Of a stretch of DNA of 45,348 bases, positions 9,701 to 16,459 are shown in pieces. Location of the stretch: positions 1-45,348 of the forward strand of contig LUZN01000015.1 of NCBI GenBank assembly GCA_001603665.1. Direction: 5' to 3'. Position 1 is the stretch's first letter. Each line of letters begins with the position of its first letter. The position numbers were made by a program, and so were the translations under genes. The stretch is from Bacteroidales bacterium Bact_22 (lineage in GTDB: Bacteria > Bacteroidota > Bacteroidia > Bacteroidales > F082). Below the pieces are notes generated by a model. It was not told the DNA's origin. It did no database searches and was given only the letters and a program-made list of their open reading frames with translations.

Positions 9701-12700
9701 GCTATCACTGTTAACTATGATATGTTGACAGAAGTTGCAGACATCATCACACACGAATTCTACTATCCTCTCCAGCAGATCACAGCTACTGAGGAAGAAG
9801 AAGATGTTTTGGTTGAATGGTCATGGACACCTGCACAGTTGGATGTCGACTTTGAGACAGGCGACTTCTCACAGGCCGACTTCGTTTTGCCAACAATATA
9901 TCCATGGGCAATCACAACAACAAATCCACATGCCGGAACATACTGCATGAAGTCAACATGCGAAGCTCAGGCAAGTGCTTCATCAACAATCGAAATCGTG
10001 GTCGACGTACCATACGACGGTTTGATGGGCTTCTGGGTAAAGGTCTCTTCAGAGGCTAGCTACGATAAGTTCCACTTCTATATCGACGGTGTCGAGAAGG
10101 GTGCAGCTTTGAGCGGCAATCTTGACTATCAGTACAAAGAGTTCCCAGTAGAAGAGGGTACACACACCTACAAGTTCGAATATGCTAAGGATTCATCAGT
10201 GAACAGCAATGATGACTGCGTCTATGTTGACGACGTCACATTGTACAAGCAGGCTGGTCCAGCACCAAGCGGCAACTTCTATGACTTTGATAACAGCACA
10301 ATGCAGGGCTGGACAACAATCGACGGCAATAACGACGGTTACGATTGGGTGCTCGGTTCAGAAATCGGTGGTATCTATCTGGTTTCAGGTGCAAGCCTTG
10401 CCGGTACAGGTCACAACGATTCACAGGATATGGTTTGCTCAGGTTCATACAGCAACGCAACAAGTACTGCTATCACACCTAACAACTTCCTCGTTTCACC
10501 TATGAAGCTTTCAGCTCAGGCTGGTGCATTCATCAACTTCTGGGCATGCGCTCAGGATGCAAGCTATGCAGCAGAGCACTTCGGCGTTGCAGTTTCAACA
10601 GGCAGCAACACCAATGCTGACGACTTCACAATTGTTCAGGAATGGACAATGACATCAAAAAATGCTCCTGAGGCAGAATCTTACAACAAGGTTCGTGGCA
10701 CAAGAGCTCAAGGTAACTGGTATGAGAAGACAGTTGACCTCAGCGCATATGCAGGTCAGGAAATCTGGGTTGCTATCCGCCACTTCAACTGCAACGACCA
10801 GTTCATCTTGAACGTTGATGATATCATGTTGGGTGATGGTTCAGAAGCTGTTGCTCCACGCAACGACCGCTCATTACAGAGCTACATCCTCTATCGTCGC
10901 AACAATGTTGTGAACGAAGAACCGGAAGTTATTGCTGAAGGCATCAACATTGACGTGTTAGAATACACAGACACAGACTGGACAACACTCCCATACGGTG
11001 AGTATCAGTGGGGTATCGCAGCCACATACGAAGGCTATGCTCCAACAGAACGCAGCCGTGAGACAGCTACATTCGGTTTCGAAAACGGTAGCTTGGAAGG
11101 CTGGACAAATCTTATCGTTAACACAGACGGTGGCGAGTGGATCAACAGTGATGACAACCTCGGTGGTTATGACTACACAGAGCTCGCACACACTGGCACA
11201 GGCTTCGCAATGTGCTACTCATATGTTGACTATGTTGGTGCATATGATACAGATGCATACTTCGTATCACCTCAGAAGTACGCAGTTGATGCCAACTCAT
11301 CAATCGCATTCTGGGCAGACAATGCTAACGACGACTATCCTGAGAACTTCTCAGTTTGCGTTTCAACAGCTGAAACCCCAACAGCAGCAAGCTTCACACA
11401 GGTTTGGAGCGGTGGTGCTAAGGGCACAGGCAACGGTGGCGCAGCAGTCCGTCGTTCAGACAACCGTTATGAGAACTGGCGTTCACACGAGATCAGCTTG
11501 GCAGCATACGCAGGCCAGGAGATCTGGATTGCATTCCACGATGTGAACTACGACGAATATGAGATTTGGATTGACGACGTAACAATCACTTACGCTGGTT
11601 CAGCTCCAACTCCTCCAACACCTCCAGCGCCAACAGGCTCAGGTATCTCAGAAATTCTCTGGTCAAATATGATCGAGAAGGATATGGATGCTACAATCAC
11701 TGTCAACGTTGCTTTGAGCAATGGTCAGTTCCCAGAGGGTGCTGAAGTAACAGTCGTTGGTGGCGATGAGACACTCACAGCTACTATCGAGGAAGCTGCA
11801 ACAGTTGAGTTCGATGTCCGCAAGGGTGCCGAATACACAGTATCAGCTACATTAGACGGTTACACAAGTGACAGCGAAGTTGTCTTCGTTGACGAAAACA
11901 AGACAGTTTCTCTCACTCTCGTTGAGCAGGTTATCCCAGTTGAGGGATTGTATGTATCACCAACAGGTTTTGCTAAGTGGGAAGGCCAGATCCCTGGTCC
12001 AACACCAACACCTCCAACACCACCTACACCTCCAACACCAGGTGAGGGTCAGTGGTATCAGTATGGTGATGAAACAATCGCAACAGCTATTGGCGATGAA
12101 GGTCCATTCTGGTGGGCAGTCATGTTCCCAGCCGGTTCATATGAAGGTGAGATGGTGACAAAGGTTGCAACTTATGCAACAGGCTATGAGGAGTTCACTG
12201 GCAATGTCACTATCTACAATGATGGTACATCAGCTCCAGCAACAGCAGTCGGTACAATGGACATCACCGTTCCTAACACAACAGGTATGGTTGAATTTGA
12301 GTTCCCAACACCAGTTGCTATTGATGCTACAAAGAACCTCTGGATTGTTATGTACAATGCAACAAGTACTAACTATGTAGCAGGTGCCAACTCATATTCA
12401 GGCTCGAATGCAGCTTGGGTATCAGAAGACAATACCACATGGTTCACTCTCGGTGAAGCCGGTTTGTCAGGCTATGGTTGGATCCTCAAGGCATACGTTG
12501 CACAGGGTGCTAAGGGTGAAGTCCACGAGATTACAGCTCCTACAGGCACACCTAACATGGCTGGTAAGCTCGCAATGGCTCCAGCAGGCAACCGCGCTCC
12601 TGTTAGCTACAAGGTCATGCTCGATGGTCAGTACCTCGGCGAGACAACATATCCATTCTATCAGTTCGATGTTGCTGACATGGAAGAAGGTTCAGAGCAC

Positions 12701-14656
12701 GTAGCACAGGTTGCTCCTCTCTACGTATCTGGTATGGGTGAATGGATGAGCTACACATGGACATACACTCCATGCGTTGAGTTCGAAGGCACAGAAGAAT
12801 TCGGTGCTGAAGTTGTCACAGTTGAAGACCAGCAGCAGAACATCGTTGTTTCATGGACATTGCCAGAGGGTACTAACCCGCCAGGTCCAAATCCTCCAAC
12901 AGGTGGCTGGACAGAAGGCTTCGAGAGCGGTATGCCAGACGGCTGGACAGTTATCGACGCTAACAACGATGGTTGGACATGGTGCTTGACAAGCGCAATT
13001 CCTTCAACATGGACATACTATGCAAGCATGACACTTGACTGGTATCGTACAGGTTCGAATGCTATCTGCAGCGGTTCATACATCAACGGTGTTGGTGCTC
13101 TTACACCAAACGAGTACCTCGTGACATCACAGGTGACACCAACCAATGGTTCAACATTCTCATTCTATGCAGCAGCAACTGATGCCAGCTATCCAGCTGA
13201 TCACTTCGGAGTTGCAGTTTCAACAACTGGCACGAACGCATCAGACTTCACAATGCTCAACGAATGGACATTGACAGCTAAGGAAGGTGCAGTAGCAGGC
13301 GGTCGCGAATCACGCGATGGCGACGGTGCTAAACTCGGCACATGGTACCAGTATTCAGTTGACCTCAGCAGCTATGCAGGTCAGAATATCTACCTTGCAA
13401 TCCGTCACTTCAACTGCAACGACCAGTACATCATGTGCGTTGACGACCTTGAGTTCACAGCAGCTACTAAGGGCGACAGAGCAATGTGGGATCTTGTTTA
13501 CTCATTCCAGGGCACATCAGGCTACCAGTATGGTGTTGCAACAGATGGTACAAACATCTACACAAGCTCATGGAGCGCAAGCTCAACCTCAATGTTCTAC
13601 AAGTACGACATGACTGGTAACTTCGTTGAAGAGTTCAATATCAGCGGTTGCGGTCAGCTCCGTGGTATGACATACGACGGTGACTACTTCTATGGTGTTG
13701 CCAACTCATCAACAGTTTACTGTGTTGACCTTGCCAACAAGTCACTGGTTTCAACATTCACCACAACCTACGGTGCAATGCGTTGCATCACTTACGATCC
13801 AGTAAGAGACGGTTTCTGGGTAGTTGGTAACTGGTCAGGCAACTTGACACTTATCGATCGTACAGGTGCTATTGTCCAAACAGCTTCAGCTCCGACAAGC
13901 GCATCAGACATTGCATACTTCAAGGATGACAATGATATCGAACATATCATCTATCTCAAGAACGAATCTGGCAACGGTGAAGTTTACGAGTACAATATCA
14001 CAACCAACACAATGGGCACATCACCTGTGTACAACTGCTTGAATACAACAGGTGGTGCAGCAGCATGGACTGGTAGTTCAGGCGGATGCTTCGTTGGCAC
14101 ATACGATGGCAAGACTTGCTTGTTTGCTGACGCACAGCAGTCACCACAGCTCATCAACATCTATGAGTTGAGTGCAAGCGCTCCGGTGCCTCCAACACCT
14201 CCAACACCAAGTGACATTTATGGTGCAATTCTCTATCGTGGAGAAGACTTCATCGGTATCTTCGATGCCAACACAACTTCATACACAGATGAGAACATGG
14301 CTCCAGGCACGTATTCTTACACAATCAGAGTTATCCACGATGGTGACCCAGATGTAACATACTTCGCAATGTCATGCCCAGAGACAATCGATGTGACAGT
14401 ACATCATCTCGCAATTGCTGAGAACGAGGTTGTCAATTCAATCTATCCTAACCCAACAAGCGGCGATCTCAACATCAATGCTGAAGCAATGACACACGTA
14501 ACAGTGTTCAACGCAATGGGTCAGATGGTTTACGACCAGGATGTCAACGCCGATTCAATGGTCCTCAACATGGGTCAGTATGAATCAGGTGTCTACATGG
14601 TCAGAATCGACACTGAGAACGGCAGCAGCGTGAAGAGAATCACAGTTGTCAAGTAA
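6731..14656 (+). CDS. Giant T9SS-secreted multidomain adhesin, paralogue of the upstream gene, 2641 aa
   Basis: Same family and domain order as the upstream giant, but longer. Residues 1-21 are a signal peptide, followed by an IGDP-type beta module and an Ig-like domain. A pre-peptidase-C-like domain is split by about 315 extra residues that include a DSWGDGWNG motif. Fn3-like domains follow, then a carboxypeptidase-regulatory-like domain (about 921-1010). Cleaved-adhesin modules lie at about 1183-1374, 1448-1627 (divergent) and 2058-2244. A proline-threonine linker at about 1757-1770 opens a WYQYGDE module. A propeller-like region spans about 2251-2484. A type A sorting domain is at about 2566-2641. 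The protein should be displayed or released by T9SS. Ligand and any processing are unknown. The hairpin-only spacer upstream allows co-transcription with the first giant. Confidence 0.85.
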   Translation: MKKVFLFLTMLLFAFVGTMRADEVIIGDPTATTTNAYLPGYSLYEKAISQQMYTADEIGMAGTINTLSMWLKNTSSYARNINVYMKEVDETEFASTSAWVSMSDADLVGSFSLANGISDPVETAVALTTPFEYTGAGTLVICLNDVTGSWSSGAGSVVMTTTGYQAMYAYRDGTSYDPSNPGVNGTRLTVKSVIKLDITPAGPGGALTTTPDVLDLGYRPNGAWMAPYVFTINGSGTTVNALDFSGNYFTYNAELPATLTAAHPLEVTLTTGEAEEGPVNSTMTVLFGGNRDAQQFDVTAYAYDPVEGDVWENAINVTNLPYSDNAPAGIYKNYDLPVATEGADAMYKLAFNDDVLLSAGTNGANRVSALYPEGFNGEGGPMADNNYTYAGPTINPGPMSMWFSYSYTGSNTFFGSSAGGGMIFGYRITPAMLQELGLGNCAITTVEAAAREGSYYDLVILKGGDTPDLNNMVYYQSFEDYTPLYFFDLNLDEPQFLGDDENIWVMFYSDSPYAAYCGKQPVDAANSQIWYTTNLTNWYSNTTYTPVIYTRFLELPTGREVTVNLADMKIRESKPAAGQIAEANGNVMGVAKAQIAKANRGNRANVDVTFNMEDSWGDGWNGSAGIQVNVNGMDSDFVTLASGSEGTEVISVPEGAHVTLTWVAGSYDSECWFEVVMGGETLYTSGTLSAGLLFEFDVPATGAVYQISEMFVPAGTYYLAVASTTDNFPVDIMVEDVPAPEQAVIYYPYDGETNVEAPYLAEWGLGDYTVEMQVLVGTQYPPQTALIDWTDYLVESAFITNLEPNQSYFMQVNARNGAGTTYGEIIAFTTPIDPVEGFAVADDELYPGDAAVFTWTANNRTLKGYNLYKDGVKVNPTLITETTYTVEGLEYNMDGYDFQVTAVYDAGESALSDVVTVYMTGFGSVSGHVYDIDVEHPIAGATIVALGVDEHGNAQTFEYTTDETGLYEGEILAGIYVIGIVTEGYQNEGVAITVNYDMLTEVADIITHEFYYPLQQITATEEEEDVLVEWSWTPAQLDVDFETGDFSQADFVLPTIYPWAITTTNPHAGTYCMKSTCEAQASASSTIEIVVDVPYDGLMGFWVKVSSEASYDKFHFYIDGVEKGAALSGNLDYQYKEFPVEEGTHTYKFEYAKDSSVNSNDDCVYVDDVTLYKQAGPAPSGNFYDFDNSTMQGWTTIDGNNDGYDWVLGSEIGGIYLVSGASLAGTGHNDSQDMVCSGSYSNATSTAITPNNFLVSPMKLSAQAGAFINFWACAQDASYAAEHFGVAVSTGSNTNADDFTIVQEWTMTSKNAPEAESYNKVRGTRAQGNWYEKTVDLSAYAGQEIWVAIRHFNCNDQFILNVDDIMLGDGSEAVAPRNDRSLQSYILYRRNNVVNEEPEVIAEGINIDVLEYTDTDWTTLPYGEYQWGIAATYEGYAPTERSRETATFGFENGSLEGWTNLIVNTDGGEWINSDDNLGGYDYTELAHTGTGFAMCYSYVDYVGAYDTDAYFVSPQKYAVDANSSIAFWADNANDDYPENFSVCVSTAETPTAASFTQVWSGGAKGTGNGGAAVRRSDNRYENWRSHEISLAAYAGQEIWIAFHDVNYDEYEIWIDDVTITYAGSAPTPPTPPAPTGSGISEILWSNMIEKDMDATITVNVALSNGQFPEGAEVTVVGGDETLTATIEEAATVEFDVRKGAEYTVSATLDGYTSDSEVVFVDENKTVSLTLVEQVIPVEGLYVSPTGFAKWEGQIPGPTPTPPTPPTPPTPGEGQWYQYGDETIATAIGDEGPFWWAVMFPAGSYEGEMVTKVATYATGYEEFTGNVTIYNDGTSAPATAVGTMDITVPNTTGMVEFEFPTPVAIDATKNLWIVMYNATSTNYVAGANSYSGSNAAWVSEDNTTWFTLGEAGLSGYGWILKAYVAQGAKGEVHEITAPTGTPNMAGKLAMAPAGNRAPVSYKVMLDGQYLGETTYPFYQFDVADMEEGSEHVAQVAPLYVSGMGEWMSYTWTYTPCVEFEGTEEFGAEVVTVEDQQQNIVVSWTLPEGTNPPGPNPPTGGWTEGFESGMPDGWTVIDANNDGWTWCLTSAIPSTWTYYASMTLDWYRTGSNAICSGSYINGVGALTPNEYLVTSQVTPTNGSTFSFYAAATDASYPADHFGVAVSTTGTNASDFTMLNEWTLTAKEGAVAGGRESRDGDGAKLGTWYQYSVDLSSYAGQNIYLAIRHFNCNDQYIMCVDDLEFTAATKGDRAMWDLVYSFQGTSGYQYGVATDGTNIYTSSWSASSTSMFYKYDMTGNFVEEFNISGCGQLRGMTYDGDYFYGVANSSTVYCVDLANKSLVSTFTTTYGAMRCITYDPVRDGFWVVGNWSGNLTLIDRTGAIVQTASAPTSASDIAYFKDDNDIEHIIYLKNESGNGEVYEYNITTNTMGTSPVYNCLNTTGGAAAWTGSSGGCFVGTYDGKTCLFADAQQSPQLINIYELSASAPVPPTPPTPSDIYGAILYRGEDFIGIFDANTTSYTDENMAPGTYSYTIRVIHDGDPDVTYFAMSCPETIDVTVHHLAIAENEVVNSIYPNPTSGDLNINAEAMTHVTVFNAMGQMVYDQDVNADSMVLNMGQYESGVYMVRIDTENGSSVKRITVVK
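10276..10850 (+). repeat. Cleaved-adhesin module, DNA copy 3
   Basis: Nearly the same sequence as the module at 4875-5415, with a short insertion where the sister copy has GEGAMGIGRDG. It is inserted after another beta module inside the third Fn3-like carrier of the longer giant protein. Confidence 0.7.
12902..13460 (+). repeat. Cleaved-adhesin module, DNA copy 4
   Basis: A more diverged member with W.VIDANNDGWTW and RHFNCNDQYIMCVDD motifs. As in the first giant gene, it is directly followed by the propeller-like region, so module plus propeller behave as one cassette in both genes. Confidence 0.65.
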
Positions 14657-14674
14657 TTAACCATTAAGGTTAAA

Positions 14675-14715
14675 GAAAAAATAAGGGTTTCCCGCAAGGG
14701 AGCCCTTATTTTTTT
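14675..14715 (+). terminator. Intrinsic terminator after the second giant adhesin gene
   Basis: An A-rich 5' side and an AATAAGGG / CCCTTATT stem with a GCAA tip are followed by a run of seven T. This is the classical form of a factor-independent terminator and should end the giant-adhesin transcript. Confidence 0.85.
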
Positions 14716-14773
14716 GGTTATAGGTTATTGAATGGCATGGTTTATTGTCGTTTGGTTTTTAATTGTTTTTTTG

Positions 14774-14781
14774 TAATTTTG
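14774..14781 (+). promoter_or_regulatory. -7 element of the phosphopantetheinyl transferase gene (leaderless start predicted)
   Basis: TAATTTTG matches TAnnTTTG, with a TTTG at 14751-14754 as a plausible -33 element (19-base spacer). The box ends only four bases before the ATG at 14786, so the predicted transcript begins at or next to the start codon. Confidence 0.6.
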
Positions 14782-14785
14782 CAGT

Positions 14786-15328
14786 ATGAAAATATTGGTT
14801 TGCGATAATATTGAGGAGTTGGGTGAGGATTTTGTGTCGTGGGCTGAGACTGTTCTACCTGACTGGCGGAAGGAGCAGATGCTGGCGATTAAGCATTTGC
14901 GGGGACAGGTGCAGTGTGCGGTGGCATGGTTGATGGTTGGTGGTGACAAATGGTTATACAACGATCATGGGAAACCGTATTTTGCAGATAGAAAAGATTT
15001 GTTTTTCAGTATCAGTCATTGCAAAGGTGCTGTAGCTGTGGCGATTGATGATGAGGAGGTGGGAATTGATATTGAAGAGATTTCGAGATACAAGGAGAGT
15101 CTTGAAAAGCTTGTCCTAAATGAGGAAGAGAGTCCTCGCTGCGCCCGGAATGACAGGGCTGAGGCTTTTATTGAGATTTGGACGCAGAAAGAGGCGGTGT
15201 TTAAGCTGTTGGGAACGGGCATCACGCATGAAATCAAGGATGTGTTAAGGAACAATCCTGATGTCAACGTTTATTCGGAAAGAATTGGAGATAAGATTTT
15301 GTCGGTGGCGACAAGGAAGAATATCTAG
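14786..15328 (+). CDS. 4'-phosphopantetheinyl transferase superfamily protein, 180 aa
   Basis: Transfers the phosphopantetheine arm of CoA to a serine of acyl or peptidyl carrier proteins in the cytoplasm. The family signature is clear: FSISHC, then VGIDIEEI with the acidic Mg-binding residues, then WTQKEAVFKLLG. The length suits a short Sfp/HetI-like member. The linker between those motifs reads SPRCARNDR and is encoded by a DNA segment resembling a widespread dispersed palindromic repeat (15133-15156). The reading frame and spacing are intact, so the enzyme is probably functional. It stands alone between a terminator and a convergent gene. No carrier protein or synthase gene is nearby, so its target is unknown. 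Confidence 0.88.
   Translation: MKILVCDNIEELGEDFVSWAETVLPDWRKEQMLAIKHLRGQVQCAVAWLMVGGDKWLYNDHGKPYFADRKDLFFSISHCKGAVAVAIDDEEVGIDIEEISRYKESLEKLVLNEEESPRCARNDRAEAFIEIWTQKEAVFKLLGTGITHEIKDVLRNNPDVNVYSERIGDKILSVATRKNI
15133..15156 (+). repeat. Dispersed palindrome-type repeat embedded in a coding region
   Basis: The segment around ctcgctgcgcccggaatgac resembles, from memory, a repeat (core GCTGCGCTCGGAATGACA) scattered in many bacterial genomes and usually intergenic. Here it is in frame and encodes SPRCARNDR inside the phosphopantetheinyl transferase. I did not see another copy in this window. Confidence 0.55.
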
Positions 15329-15348
15329 TCGTGTGTTGAACGTTCCTC

Positions 15349-16263
15349 TCAAAGAACGAACTTTTCAACGTTTTTCACGACAATTTCCAGTCTAAAAAGA
15401 AATGCTTCTTTTGTTGCAAATCCTATATGTGGCAGCAACATCGTGTTTGGCGCTGTCAGAATCGGGTTGTCGTTACTCAATGGCGGCTCACCATCGTAGA
15501 CATCCAATGCGGCGCCTGCGATAACGCCGTTTTTCAACGCTTCGGCAAGGTCAGCAGTGTTAACCACCGGACCTCGTGCTGCGTTAACGATGATTGCCGA
15601 TGGCTTCATCAATGCAAAGTCTTTGGCAGTCAAGAAGTTACGCGTTTCGTTGTTTAATGCGATATGCAATGCCACGATATCTGATTCCTTGAGCAGCGTC
15701 GCCTTGTCGACAAATGTCACTCCAGATACTTGTTTCGGTGTGCGGTTCCAAGCAATCACCTTGCATCCGAAGGCTTGTGCCAAGGCAGCTGTTCTCTGTC
15801 CGATGGCTCCCATGCCGATGATGCCGACAGTCTTGCCCGCAATCTCGCGTCCAGGCGCTATCGAAGGACCTTTACAGCTACGCGTAATCTTATCGTTTTC
15901 AATGACATGACGATACAATCCTATCATCATGCAGATAGTCTCTTCTGCCACAGCCTCGGTAGAATAGCCGGCAGCATTCATCACCGTGATGCCACGACGC
16001 TTGCACTCGTCCATGTCGATATGGTCGAGACCCGTAAATGCTATCGAAAGCATCTTAAGGTTTGGACATGCATCAAAGAAATCCTTGCGCAACGGCATAT
16101 TACTTTCAAGAACGATGTCGGCTCCTGCCGCACGTTCAATGTTCTCCTCCGGCTTGCGGTCAGGATAAACCACAACCTCATGTCCATGTTTCTTTAAATT
16201 GTCACAAGCCTTCTCAATGGCTTCCACAGTGAGTCCTAACGGCTCCAAAAAGACTATCTTCAT
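15349..16263 (-). CDS. D-2-hydroxyacid dehydrogenase, NAD(P)-dependent, 304 aa
   Basis: A cytoplasmic oxidoreductase interconverting 2-keto acids and D-2-hydroxy acids. The Rossmann motif is GIIGMGAIGQ. Catalytic positions are the Arg in NAARGPVV, the Glu in DVYDGEPPL and the His in LLPHIGFAT. The exact substrate (glycerate, lactate, phosphoglycerate or other) cannot be read from the sequence. There is no C-terminal ACT domain, so it is not a full-length SerA. I chose the ATG at 16263 because a TATCTTTG promoter at 16291-16298 lies inside the longer frame that could begin at 16332, and family similarity starts at MKIVFLEPLG. It converges on the phosphopantetheinyl transferase gene with a 20-base gap. 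Confidence 0.85.
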   Translation of the reverse strand: MKIVFLEPLGLTVEAIEKACDNLKKHGHEVVVYPDRKPEENIERAAGADIVLESNMPLRKDFFDACPNLKMLSIAFTGLDHIDMDECKRRGITVMNAAGYSTEAVAEETICMMIGLYRHVIENDKITRSCKGPSIAPGREIAGKTVGIIGMGAIGQRTAALAQAFGCKVIAWNRTPKQVSGVTFVDKATLLKESDIVALHIALNNETRNFLTAKDFALMKPSAIIVNAARGPVVNTADLAEALKNGVIAGAALDVYDGEPPLSNDNPILTAPNTMLLPHIGFATKEAFLFRLEIVVKNVEKFVL

Positions 16264-16290
16264 CGTTTTCAGTGTGTTTGTTTCAAACAA

Positions 16291-16298
16291 CAAAGATA
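16291..16298 (-). promoter_or_regulatory. -7 element of the hydroxyacid dehydrogenase gene
   Basis: Minus-strand TATCTTTG fits TAnnTTTG and lies about 28 bases before the chosen ATG at 16263. Its position rules against the upstream start at 16332. Confidence 0.65.
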
Positions 16299-16325
16299 GT
16301 CTTTTTTTCAACACAGCGCATTTTT

Positions 16326-16459
16326 TATTCATGAAGGGACCTTTCCGACATGATCATATTAAAATCTGAGCATCGTAAAACAAAATAAGCAATGTAGTAG
16401 TCAAAACAGTAGAAGTGGAGACTTGGGAGCTCCACAGCGGCAGGCCCCTACCATGAATA
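16326..16459 (-). ncRNA. Candidate structured RNA or 3' UTR element directly downstream of ssb
   Basis: The element starts at the base after the ssb stop codon. A closing stem pairs TATTCATG (16452-16459) with CATGAATA (16326-16333). A second 8-bp stem pairs 16442-16449 with 16335-16342. One pair of that second stem is G-U if transcribed from the minus strand but A-C on the plus strand, which favours a minus-strand RNA. Inside, GTGGAG and CTCCAC form a further hairpin. No protein frame explains it. It could be an ssb 3' UTR structure, a processed small RNA or an independent RNA. I could not match it to 6S, SRP, tmRNA or RNase P RNA. Confidence 0.4.

Noticed and set aside
2900-13460. Repeated DNA in the giant genes as a CRISPR or tandem satellite
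   Set aside because: The repeats are long, coding, unevenly spaced and correspond to protein modules; there are no short regular spacers.
16263-16332. Upstream start at 16332 for the hydroxyacid dehydrogenase
   Set aside because: The TATCTTTG promoter lies downstream of that codon, and the extra 23 residues do not resemble the family N terminus.
16326-16459. Naming the ssb-downstream element as 6S, SRP or tmRNA
   Set aside because: The GGAAGCAGCC-type SRP tip, the tmRNA start and a clear 6S central bubble were not recognisable, so only a generic structured RNA is claimed.
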